Below, piece by piece: positions 12,501-21,590 of a stretch of 64,000 bases of DNA. Source of the stretch: Dactylis glomerata (lineage: Eukaryota; Streptophyta; Magnoliopsida; Poales; Poaceae); NCBI GenBank assembly GCA_007115705.1, contig QXEO01000411.1, positions 1 through 64,000 of the forward strand, given 5' to 3'. A program made the position numbers and the translations under genes. The notes below the pieces were generated by a model. The model ran no database searches and was not told where the DNA came from. It worked only from the letters and a program-made list of their open reading frames with translations. Position 1 is the stretch's first letter; the number at the start of each line of letters is the position of its first letter.

Positions 12501-15500
12501 CAATACTTCTCCAAAGCTAGTATTACATGTGTTTAACTTTTTTTGATCGCGTACTTAGTTGGAATGTTAACGTACTACATTAGTATTAAATTCTAACATT
12601 TTTTTATCATCGTCCCGGGATGGCTATATAAAAATGATATGCGACTTTATGCAACAGGTGATACATGGTTATACATGTGTATAACCACTAGTATCATAAC
12701 TGGGGCTTCATAGTCAGATACCATTAGGGTTTCGGGAATTTTAGCTTTATACATGCGTAATTTATGGTTGCCCTGGGCCTACTGCATGAGTACTACCCCT
12801 TATGGCATTCTTTCGACGTTGGGCCAACCCGATAGTTTTAGTTTGTTAAATCATCTCAGTGAACATGTTAGGTTGGTCTGTTGTATATCGGTGCGCTAGA
12901 CTATGCAGTTTGAAAGGTGTTCAAAGCTAGTACTATGTGTGTATAACCAAGTCGATCAGAATCTCGATTGTTATTTGTAGGTTCTATAACAGTTGAAAGT
13001 CATGACGTTTATCTATCCAAAGACCATAATCCCAATATTAACGTTTATACATGTTTATATCTCGTGTATAGTCTTTTCAATCGGAACTAGGGTTTCATTG
13101 GATAAATTTGATTCATTCATATAACATTTAGCTTTAAACTACGATAGTACCTTTTAGTCAGTACGGGTGCTATGAGGGTAGATCATTACTTTGTGCCTTT
13201 GAAATATGGGATGAGTAGATTTCCGCCATCTCTTTCATAGTTTAACCAATACTTTATGGAGAAGACCAACAAGGATAGCTCTATATGTGAATATCCATTT
13301 CGATCGCAAAACTCGCTATATATTGTTACGTACTACCCAAGTCGAGCATTCTATAGTTTATACACCTTCAGCCTAGAACCGCTATATCAACATTTCCACG
13401 TTAGTATTCATTGAAAATGTTGTACTTATATCGCAACCAGGTCTCAGAGGCACATTCCATCAAACATTTGAGACTTTTAGCCATAAATAGGAGCACTTTA
13501 TGTTGAGCCGTGCGCACTGCTGGAGTAGAGCCCTTAATGGCATCACTCCGTGATTGCGTAGACTCGTAGTACGTGATTTATACTATATGATTCCAGAATT
13601 CTGCATTTTATATATCGTCGGCCCAGAATAAATAGATTAATATTTATACATCAATTTTTCATTGAACATGTGACACATGGTTATTCATGTCCAATGAAAA
13701 CTTTGATCGTAAGTAAGGTTTCGTAGTCACATTTCACCAAACATTCGGTCCTTTTGGCTCTAGACAGAAGCACTTTATGGTAACTAGACGTACTACCCAA
13801 GTATATCAACTTATGGCATTATTCTTTGCTCTCGCCAACTCGATAGTCTTATTCTGATAAATGATATCACTGAACAAGTTGGATAGGGTTGTTTTTTCTT
13901 GGTCTGGATACCTTGCAGCTCGAAAGGTGTTAAATGCTACTACTACGTGTTTATAACCCTATCGATCGCAAACTCGTTGGTTATGGTAACGTACTATAAA
14001 ATTTGTATAAAATGCTAGCAATACGTGTGTCAAACCTTGTTGATCACAAACTCGTCTGTGTTGGTTTCGTACTACATGAGTGGAACTTGATGTGTATTGT
14101 AGGGATAACCAGTATCGTCAAGATTTTATTTAAAAGTACAACAAAGATAGTACTATGTGTGGCAAACCACTTCGGTATCAAACTCGTTAGATTTTGTTAC
14201 GTACTACACTAGTCGGGCATTCTGTAGTTTATATATTATCTCCTATTGAACAAGCGATTCTTGGTTATACATGTAATATTACCACTTCGATCACAACTAG
14301 GGTTTCAAAGTCACATATCGAGGATCTTTCGGGACTTTTAGCTTTAGACAGAAGCACTTTATGGCTAAGTAGACGTATTGCAGGAGTTGATCACTTTATG
14401 GCATTATTTCGGGATTGGGCCAACTCGTTAGGTTTATTTTGATATATGACATCAATAAACATGTTCGATAGGACCATTATTTTATATATTATCTCCTATT
14501 GAACAAGCGATTCTTGGTTATACATGTAATATTACCACTTCGATCACAACTAGGGTTTCAAAGTCACATATCGAGGATCTTTCGGGACTTTTAGCTTTAG
14601 ACAGAAGCACTTTATGGCCAAGTAGACGTACTGCAGGAGTTGATCACTTTATGGCATTATTTCGTGATTGGGCCAACTTGTTAGGTTTATTTTGATATAT
14701 GACATCAATAAATATGCTCGATAGGACCATTATTTTTAGGCAATGTTAGACCTTGTACTATGAAAGGGGTTAAACGCTAGTACATCGTGTGTATAAGCTT
14801 TTCGATCTTAAATATCGTTTTGTTATGGTTACGTACTACATCAGTGAAACACTGGCGTTTGTCTATCATCAACCCACTGTTGCATGGTTGGTACGTGAGC
14901 TCATTGAACATGTGCTGCATGGTTAGATCTTCAGTATAACCCCTTTGATCGCAGCTAGTGTATCATGGTTACACATCATCCACATCCTGGAACGTTTATG
15001 ATCGAAATGGGAGTATGTTACAGTCGCTAGCAAACAACTACAAGGGTATGGCCCTCCGACATTTTCAATCATTGTCCATGAATCGCTATATTATATTTGG
15101 TACATTATTTTCATTGGACATACGATTCATTGGTATACATGTGTATCACAATGACAAACGCAGTGGGATTTCATAGCCACGTATGATCCATCCATTGGAA
15201 CGTCTATAGTCAGACAGAAGTACTACATGCTGATTTACATGGTTGTTCCCTTCTCGAATTGGGGTGAGAAGCTTTCCGATGTCTCTTCCATTTACGTGCT
15301 GAACTTGAGGTGTAATGTAGCTATAAGACTGTTATACAGTCTATTGTTTCAATTTACTGTAATCGAAATGCTTTGACATTTTCCCCATATCTTTACTGAC
15401 TCGCTAGTTTTATGTTTATGCACGACATAAACGAACAAGATTCATAGGTCTACTGTTTTCGCGTGGAAGACCTCACAGTTGGGTAGCTATACAAAGATAG

Positions 15501-15650
15501 GCGTATGGGTGTATAACCACTTTGGATAGAACTAGGGATTCATAGCCTCCTACGATCGAACTACGGGTACTTTTAGCATCAAACAAAAGCACTTTATATT
15601 ATTCAATAGGATATGCATTGATATACTTGTGTATAACCACATCCATTGCT
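9600..15650 (+). repeat. Degenerate tandem array with ~3-kb higher-order duplication
   Basis: No coding capacity. The block from about 9600 to 12200 recurs from about 12600 to 15650 in the same orientation, with long near-identical stretches (10321-10480 versus 13277-13440; 11576 versus 14966). The second copy has extra segments (about 13797-14070 and 14483-14735), so the offset grows from about 2960 to 3390. Inside each copy, shorter units recur with motifs such as GTTATACATGTGTATAACCA, GACAGAAGCACTTTATGG and TTACGTACTACA, at irregular spacings of a few hundred bp. I do not recognise the family. It could be the interior of a large degraded transposon. Confidence 0.75.
14230..14735 (+). repeat. 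Recent 253-bp tandem duplication inside the array
   Basis: 14230-14482 and 14483-14735 are directly adjacent and almost identical, differing at only a few bases by eye. This is far closer than the other units, so it is the youngest duplication step in the array. Confidence 0.85.
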
Positions 15651-15864
15651 TTAGTCCCGGTTTTAGCTATCAACGGGGACTAAAGGTCACTACCCTTTAA
15701 TCCCGGTTGGTGGCCAAAACCGGGACTAAAGCCCCCATTTGAACCGGGACTAAAGCTTCCTGGCCCACATTTTCGTTTAAACCGGGAGTAATACTCACAT
15801 TAGTCCCGGACCGAATTGTTTGGGGACTAAAGGGGGTGGATGGAAGCCCTTTTTTCTACTAGTG
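15651..15864. mobile_element. Truncated CACTA-like element terminus
   Basis: Contains many forward and inverted copies of TTTAGTCCCGG and ends CTACTAGTG (reverse complement CACTAGTAG), a terminus common in grass CACTA-type elements and related MITEs. Only the right end is present. On the left it runs directly into the tandem array at CATTGCT, so the left terminus is lost or was never here. A TSD could not be verified. Confidence 0.6.
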
Positions 15865-17041
15865 TAGAAGAATGTATAAAGCAAAATATCATCTATATTA
15901 GATTAATAGTAAACTCGACTCTAGGCAAGTTTCAGATAGGTGATATTCGAGAAACTATTATGCAATTAATCCGAGGAAAGTGGATAATTTATAAATCCAA
16001 ATTCGTTTAACCGAAAACAACTATATCAAACCACCATAGTTTGTCAACATTGATATGATAATACCAATAGTACGTAATTAGTTGAACAAAATGGGAACCA
16101 TCAGAACAAGACCTAGAAAATAGCAAAAGACGTTACCCATTAGATTGGCGTATGTAAGCTTTCACATACTAGAGCGTACTTATTTTTAACTGTTTTCTGT
16201 GATTTCGGGGCATGTTTACCTTCTGGGGCCTAATAATGTACCCATTGCATTCATATAAAACCCCGAATGTTTGTCTCCCTTTCAAATTTGGGGGAGCGGG
16301 GAGGGGAAGGGGGGTGGGGTGCATATGGGGGGAATAATATATAATATATATACATTAATGTGTGTTATAATTTAAATAGAATAAACTGATATGAATTTCA
16401 TATTATTTATTACGTAAGTTTATGGACCCCGGGCTAGCCAAGACCCAATAAGGTTGTCTATGACATAAGTGATGAGAATTTCAGTTCAAGGAGCAACGGT
16501 GTGCAGGTCTTGATGTTACAATAAATAAATAAATATATAGATACAAAACTGAACAGTATAATAAATTCCTTACAAATTACAATTTCTTATTATATATGAT
16601 CGTAGCATTTGTCAGTGGTTTTAAAAAAGGTTCAAACAACAAATTCAACGGCGAGCTAGGTGAGATGGATGAATGTGATTTTGTCATATATTTAAACATT
16701 AATAATTTCATAAGACATAATGCCAAATCGGTCAAACGAAGACAACAAAAAATCAATCCTACAATCATCCCAAAACTTTGGACACGATGGGATCCATCGA
16801 ACTGGCAACTATATGCTTTTATGTTCTATAACATAAGTGTGCTCGTTGAATGTATGAATTATTGCGTTGCCACAAGAATGTATCTGTTTGATTTGGCAGC
16901 TAGATTATTTGAGGTTTCGAATGACACTAATTTGGCTGTTTTTTAAGATTCCATAGCATCATTAAATTTCAATTATGACAATACCATCGCATTTGCGAAG
17001 CACGCCGCCCTAGTTTTAGAACTAACCAAAATAGACTACAT
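15865..17041. other. Intergenic, no gene supported
   Basis: AT-rich. A G-rich tract at about 16288-16335 is followed by a TA-rich stretch. One open frame of 116 codons (16596-16946, plus) has no recognisable motif and I do not call it. Confidence 0.5.
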
Positions 17042-18436
17042 TCAATATTTATAAATAGAGAAAGAAGATAAATGTATGGAGGAGAGCCCTACGCACATTA
17101 TGTCTTCCGCTGACATGCAAAGGGAGCTTCGGAGCAACTTCAGGCTCACCCCATGCTCGATGTCGCTGAAATGGGGTTATATCATGCTATATGAGAAAAC
17201 AATTGTAATAAGAATTTCACAGCCGGTTATTAATATATGAGTTGCTATTTAGTACCGGTAGGCAGGGTCTCGGAGCATAGCGAGTATCTTATCGACCGGA
17301 GAAGCATCATGATCCACAGGTAAGGGACTGATGTCTACAGAACTGGCCACCGCAACCATTGCCGCGTTGTTGCTTGAACTCCCCTGTGAGGTAAAAAATT
17401 TATTAGCTTGCAAATAAAATGCAAGTTTAATTTATTTTTTCATGTACAATGGCAAATCAAGATTGTTCTAAAGATGAAGTCAAACCCTTACCCTGTTGAT
17501 ACGAAGGATGTCGGGGTAGCAGTACACACAGTATAGCATATGGTGTGTGATGTCGTTGAAGTTCACTACTTTCCTAATTATGCCCAAAAAAACACATTTG
17601 ATAATGTAAGGTATTAGTGATGAGCTGCTTCTAGTAACCAAGAGAGCATACCTGACATCAAGAGCCTGTATCCGCAAAAAGGACTCGTTGTGCGCCGGCA
17701 GTCCACATACCTTCGTAGTCACCATTTCTGCAGTTTACAAGTATCAAGCAACTCAGATTTTGGCTCATGATGTATAATTAGTTCTTGGACGAAAAGTAAG
17801 AACTCGAAATTGTATTGAAAAGATGATATACTGGAAGGTCCAGGCAATCTTGGAGTCAGCCGGCCCGTTGAACCTAAGAAACACAAAAAATCATGGCTAG
17901 AGCATGTTTGTTTTTCAGATAACTGAACCAGCACTAACCAGTAACAGACTTCCAGCACCCCAGTCCCGTCATCAAGGTTGAAAGAACAGCACTCCATGCG
18001 CGGGATCTTGTTGGCAACCCTTCCAACCAAAGTGGCCTGAAATGTTATTTCCGCCATGTTAGGTCGAATTTTCGGTTAGCAGATTAGTTTCGACAGCGTA
18101 CCTTTGAAACTGGACGCCCAGCGACAAGGATCTCCAATCCATCTGGATCTTCGTGGTAAGCCTTGATTAGCATCATGTTTGTCATGGGCCTTATGGTCTG
18201 TTGGCTTACGTACGACTGAATGAGCCGGTAACAGAAAATGTCAGCGAACGAGTGTGTGGCTAACCCAAACATCATCGAACCCAGTGAGCATTGAGGGCCA
18301 CTACTCTAGATGCGGATGAATAAAGAAGTAGGCTTCTGATTACCTGGATCGCTGAAACTTGAGCTGGCGGGGGAGTTGGTGGCATGAATGCGTCGCCATG
18401 GAACATTGATCCGGCGCTCTCGTTGTTGGAATCCAT
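17042..18436 (-). pseudogene. RPA2: RPA2-like (replication protein A 32-kDa subunit) spliced gene copy
   Basis: Eight exons with consistent phases and GT-AG borders: 18344-18436, 18102-18215, 17939-18036, 17832-17873, 17652-17727, 17492-17573, 17256-17383 and 17042-17165. RPA2 is the middle subunit of the single-strand DNA-binding trimer used in replication and repair. Exons 2-6 encode its OB-fold (TIRPM, ATLVGRV, FNLDDGTG, then VRKVVNFNDITHH). Exons 7-8 enter the C-terminal winged helix (DKILAMLRDPAYR, DIEHGVSLKLL). Two defects are visible: exon 5 has a frame slip at about 17714 (NGDY and KVCGL lie in different frames, and exon length is wrong by the same amount), and the winged helix stops after SAEDIM with an unrelated tail. 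The start Met is at 18436. Confidence 0.82.
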
Positions 18437-18808
18437 ATGCTTCTCGATGGTGGGGGCGATTGAGTGGAGGATTGGCTGTATTTAGGGCATCTCCAGAGGG
18501 TCGATCCAAACAGACACCGCGGGTCCGAATTTGTCCGGTCCGGACAGACCGGCCGAAAAACAACGACCCAGCGGGCCGACCTAAACTAGTCCGGGGGGAG
18601 GATACACCCATCCGCGGCCCAAATTTGGGGCACCGATGGTTCCGCGCGGACAGAAGCCGGAGAGGCAATTTATCCGCCCGTATCCTCGCTAGCCCCACTA
18701 TCAGCTACACAAAAAGTGTCTACGACGACGCTATACAAAAAGGTTCCTACTGCCGGCCGTATCTACTCGCCGGCGTGCGCCGCCGTCCTCGCCGCCGCCG
18801 TCGCGCGG

Positions 18809-19696
18809 CTACTCCTCGGCCATGTCGTCGTCCTCGGCGACGACGTCGGCCCAGGGCCGCTCGACGCAGGGGGCAGCGTCGTCGATGGCCTGCTGCGCGC
18901 GGGCGATCGCCGCCTCCTGGCGAGCGCGGCGGCAGCGCTCCACCTTCCCCCGCCGTCGGGCCTCCAGGTCGGCGGCGACGGCGTTGGCCGCGTCGCGGCG
19001 GCTGCGTGCGGCGGCCCTGTTGGCCTCCCAGTCGGCCTCCCAGCGCGCCCGGTCCCTAGCGCTCTTCTCCGCCAAGGCGGCGCCCAACTCCGCCTCCTCC
19101 GCAGCCATCTTCGCCGCCGCGCGCTTCGCGGCGGCGGCACGCACCACGAACATGGCGGACAGAGCCTCCCGCTCCGCCGCCATGAACAGGCGCGCGTCCT
19201 CCTCGCGGCGCGCGGTCTCGAAGGAGGCGAGCAGGACGGCCTGCTCATCGCTCGTCACCGGTGCCACCTCCTCGTCGTCGAAGAGGCCGTCGAGGTCGTT
19301 GTCCTCCGCCTCCTGCGGCTGCGCTGCAGCCACCACCTCCACCTCCGCCATGGCCGCGTCGTCGGCCTCCGCGATGAGGTCGGCGGCGGTGAGGTACGGC
19401 CGGAGGAAGGGACCGGCCGTCGAGCCGACCGTGGCGATGTCGCGCGCAGCCGCCTCCCAAAATGCCTCCACCAGGGCCGCCACGCCGCGGGCCACCGCCT
19501 TCGCCACCGCCGCGTGCACTCGCACGCGCTCCACCTCCGCCTCCACGGCCGCCGCCACGACCGCCTCCTTGGCCCGCTCGCCCTCGGCGACACGAGTTGC
19601 GGCCAGAGCGAGCGCTCCAGCCACGTCGGGGTCCTCCGGGAAGCGCTCCCGGGCTAGCTGGGCGAGCGCGGCCCACTTGCAGAGGTCGGGAGCCAT
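18809..19696 (-). CDS. Ala-rich coiled-coil protein of unknown function (Harbinger cargo)
   Basis: Uninterrupted 295-codon frame starting MAPDLCKWAALAQLARERF. Residues about 1-110 are Ala/Val/Glu-rich helix. Residues about 145-165 form an acidic patch (AEDNDLDGLFDDEE). Residues about 180-275 are a long Ala/Arg/Glu coiled coil, and the C-terminus is acidic (PWADVVAEDDDMAEE). No signal peptide or membrane segment. A minus-strand TATA box lies 65 bp upstream of the ATG. Other long frames on both strands overlap it because of the GC-rich composition, and I prefer this one for its TATA box, Met start near the TIR and ordered helix/acidic structure. I do not recognise the family. Confidence 0.55.
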   Translation of the reverse strand: MAPDLCKWAALAQLARERFPEDPDVAGALALAATRVAEGERAKEAVVAAAVEAEVERVRVHAAVAKAVARGVAALVEAFWEAAARDIATVGSTAGPFLRPYLTAADLIAEADDAAMAEVEVVAAAQPQEAEDNDLDGLFDDEEVAPVTSDEQAVLLASFETARREEDARLFMAAEREALSAMFVVRAAAAKRAAAKMAAEEAELGAALAEKSARDRARWEADWEANRAAARSRRDAANAVAADLEARRRGKVERCRRARQEAAIARAQQAIDDAAPCVERPWADVVAEDDDMAEE

Positions 19697-19760
19697 TGTG
19701 CAAAGTGGAGGAAGGTGGAGGTAGAGGGTTTTTGGTGCTCATGGCCGCCGCGCGCCGCCG

Positions 19761-19768
19761 TATATATA
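19761..19768 (-). promoter_or_regulatory. TATA box of the Harbinger cargo ORF
   Basis: Minus-strand TATATATA in otherwise GC-rich DNA, 65 bp upstream of the ATG at 19696. Confidence 0.55.
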
Positions 19769-20061
19769 GCCGGAATGGCGAGGCATGAAAGACCGTGCGC
19801 GCGCGGGAAGCACCGGCAGGAAATGTTCGGCCGGCGGGAGAAACAGGCGGGAGCCAGCGTGGAAATTTTGGGGTTGGGGCGGCGTGCTCGCCGTCACGTC
19901 AGCCATGCCGGTGAGGATGGCGCAATAAATACGTTGGCCCGCTGGGTTCACCCCCTACCCCACCGGACAAAGCAGCCCAGCCTGTCCGTGGCCCCACCCA
20001 AACGGACCGATTCGGATGTTTTGGCTGTCCGAAATGGGTCGGCCCGCTGGAGATGCCCTTA

Positions 20062-20211
20062 CAGAAACAAGGGTAGCCTCCAAAGATTCCATCTCATCCG
20101 CTATGGCGCTCGTGGTTCCCGGCAGGGGGTGCATAATTAGACGTTTCGTCCTCTTGCTAGTAATAGGGTCTGTCTACACAAATATTCTACTCCAAAGCTT
20201 CGGCTTTGGGC
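20062..20211. other. Spacer between two transposons
   Basis: Former 5' flank of the RPA2 copy. It is left between the Harbinger element and the foldback element. No feature seen. Confidence 0.5.
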
Positions 20212-20539
20212 TAAATAAAGGACAAAATCGACAAATTTGACCTTTCACTGAAACTTCAGCACAAAATGAACCTAGTTTGAAACTATTTCAAAATCTAACC
20301 CTTTTTTGTGGAGCCTGTCACGGTGGCGCTACCATATATGGTGTGAAGCCTTTCTCAATGGAGCTACCCTTCTGCCAACGTGGCACAGACGGACCCCATA
20401 TGTCATAGGTATAAGAGGGTAGCTCCATTCTGCTTGGCTTCACAAAGCATAGGGTAACTCCATTCACAATGGCGCTACCCTGTTAATGGGCCGGCCCAAT
20501 AGTGCGCCTCGCTGTGGCTGCTCCGGGTGGGACTTTTTA

Positions 20540-20581
20540 GTCCCACCTCGGAAGCTGAGGAGGGTGCAGACCAGCATATAA
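20540..20581 (+). promoter_or_regulatory. Plant snRNA-type promoter, RNA polymerase III spacing
   Basis: GTCCCACCTCG (20540-20550) matches the plant upstream sequence element (consensus RTCCCACATCG) at 10 of 11 positions. A TATA box (TATAA, 20577-20581) follows after 26 bp. In plants, a USE-TATA spacing of about 23-26 bp marks polymerase III genes such as U6 and U3, and about 34 bp marks polymerase II snRNA genes. Transcription would start near 20605. Confidence 0.6.
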
Positions 20582-20604
20582 GCCCCGGTCTGAGAGGTCT
20601 GCTG

Positions 20605-20725
20605 AGCTCCTCTCAGATCCGGTGCATGTGTGTGTGTTCGCTGTCCTGAGGGCCTGGGTGCCGCTGGCAGTACTGTCCCCACCGACAGGTGGGATCATAG
20701 ACCCCGGTTGACCCTCAGGCGGGCA
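20605..20725 (+). ncRNA. Candidate polymerase III non-coding RNA
   Basis: Inferred unit downstream of the USE-TATA promoter, ending at a T6 tract (20726-20731) that is followed by further T4 and T5 runs, a strong polymerase III stop. Predicted pairing includes CCTGAGGG (20645-20652) with CCCTCAGG (20712-20719), and CCCACC (20678-20683) with GGTGGG (20688-20693) around a GACA loop. Another stem, 20585-20597 with 20609-20622, begins upstream of the expected start. It does not resemble U1-U6, U3 or 7SL as I know them, and no telomere template is present. The start site is an estimate. Confidence 0.35.
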
Positions 20726-20742
20726 TTTTTTATTTTATTTTT
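20726..20742 (+). terminator. T-run terminator
   Basis: T6, then ATTTTATTTTTA. Such T runs stop RNA polymerase III on the plus strand. It lies only downstream of the left-arm promoter. Confidence 0.45.
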
Positions 20743-20855
20743 AGGTAGCGCCATGCTGAAAGGGGCTACATCATGTAGGGTAGCTTCTTTGACATTGGAG
20801 CTACCCTTCAAGACTCAGTCGTTTTCGAGGCCTCGTTTGCTTCGAAGGGTAGGGC

Positions 20856-20897
20856 TTATATGCTGGTATACGCCCCCCTCAGCTTTAGAGGTGGGAC
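20856..20897 (-). promoter_or_regulatory. Mirror USE-TATA promoter in the right arm
   Basis: Minus-strand GTCCCACCTCT (20887-20897), then TATAA (20856-20860) after 26 bp: the same spacing as the left arm. It faces the left-arm promoter. No T run follows on the minus strand within the element core, so a defined transcript is less likely here. Confidence 0.45.
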
Positions 20898-21225
20898 TAA
20901 AAAGTCTCACCTAAAGCAGCTACCACGTTGTGCACTAATGGGCCAGCCCATTAACAGGGTAGCGCCGTTGTGAATGGAGCTACCCTATGCTATGTGAAGC
21001 CATTATGAATAGAGCTACCCTCTTGTACCTATGACAAGTGGGGTCCATCCCTGCCACGTTGGCGAAAGGGTAGCTCCATTGAGAAAGGCTTCACACCATG
21101 TTGGGTAGCGCCACTGTGACAGGCTCCACAAAAAAGGGTTAGATTTTGAAATAGTTTTAAACTAGGTTCATTTTGTGCTGAAGTTTCAGTCAAAGATCAA
21201 ATTTGTCAATTTCGTCTAAATAAAG

Positions 21226-21587
21226 GCAGACACAGTAGGAATTCTGATGGCAAAGGACAAGCACTAAAGGCGAACGGCTCTGGGGCAGATTAGACTCGAC
21301 GGTAGCTTTGCTTGGTGCTGCATGTGACGCACCAGCGAGACTTGGGCGAGCAAGAGGAGCGGCCGAATTCTGAACTACTCCATCTTGGTGTATGACGAAC
21401 TGTGTCGGATCCTAGTACGACTCAGCATCTCCTGGACATCTCCATATTCGTGCCACGGACAAGGATAGTATGGAATATGTCGTTTGCCCAGCAGTGCTCG
21501 GCCAAAAGTTATAGGATCCAAGGTGAAAAACACTAGACTAACACCAGAAACAATAACTATATTCACTTTGGTTATAAAAAATCAGTA
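21226..21587. other. Intergenic, no gene supported
   Basis: Mixed-composition DNA between the foldback element and the CACTA element. No motif recognised. Confidence 0.5.
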
Positions 21588-21590
21588 ATA

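Larger units (their letters stand above)
18485..20058. mobile_element. PIF/Harbinger-type element with cargo ORF
   Basis: Terminal inverted repeats start GGGCATCTCCAG at both ends (left 18485, right ending 20058), with imperfect matches continuing inward about 25 bp. They are flanked by the 3-bp TSD TTA (18482-18484 and 20059-20061), as expected for Harbinger. No DDE transposase is present. The interior is strongly GC-rich and holds the ORF at 18809-19696. The element sits 48 bp upstream of the RPA2 start codon, so it separates that gene from its former promoter. Confidence 0.8.
20221..21216. mobile_element. Foldback Mutator-type (MULE) MITE
   Basis: 996 bp with long inverted arms (about 20221-20582 and 20855-21216), termini GACAAAATCGACAAATTTGA and its imperfect complement. 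Flanked by the perfect 9-bp TSD TAAATAAAG (20212-20220 and 21217-21225). No transposase. Two striking internal features: the arms carry facing USE-TATA promoters, and a short motif GGTAGC(G/T)CCA recurs about ten times in both orientations. Confidence 0.9.

Noticed and set aside
16596..16946. 116-codon plus-strand frame in AT-rich DNA
   Set aside because: No domain, no gene context, no splice or promoter signal. The length is possible by chance.
18716..19724. Long plus-strand open frames of 300-313 codons
   Set aside because: They overlap the minus-strand ORF in GC-rich DNA, have low-complexity Arg/Ser/Ala or Leu/Gly-rich translations and no upstream TATA box. They are most likely mirror frames.
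20590..20730. Known snRNA, 7SL RNA or telomerase RNA
   Set aside because: The segment lacks the start sequences of U1-U6 and U3, the conserved 7SL loop motif, and any CCCTAAA-type template. Identity left open.
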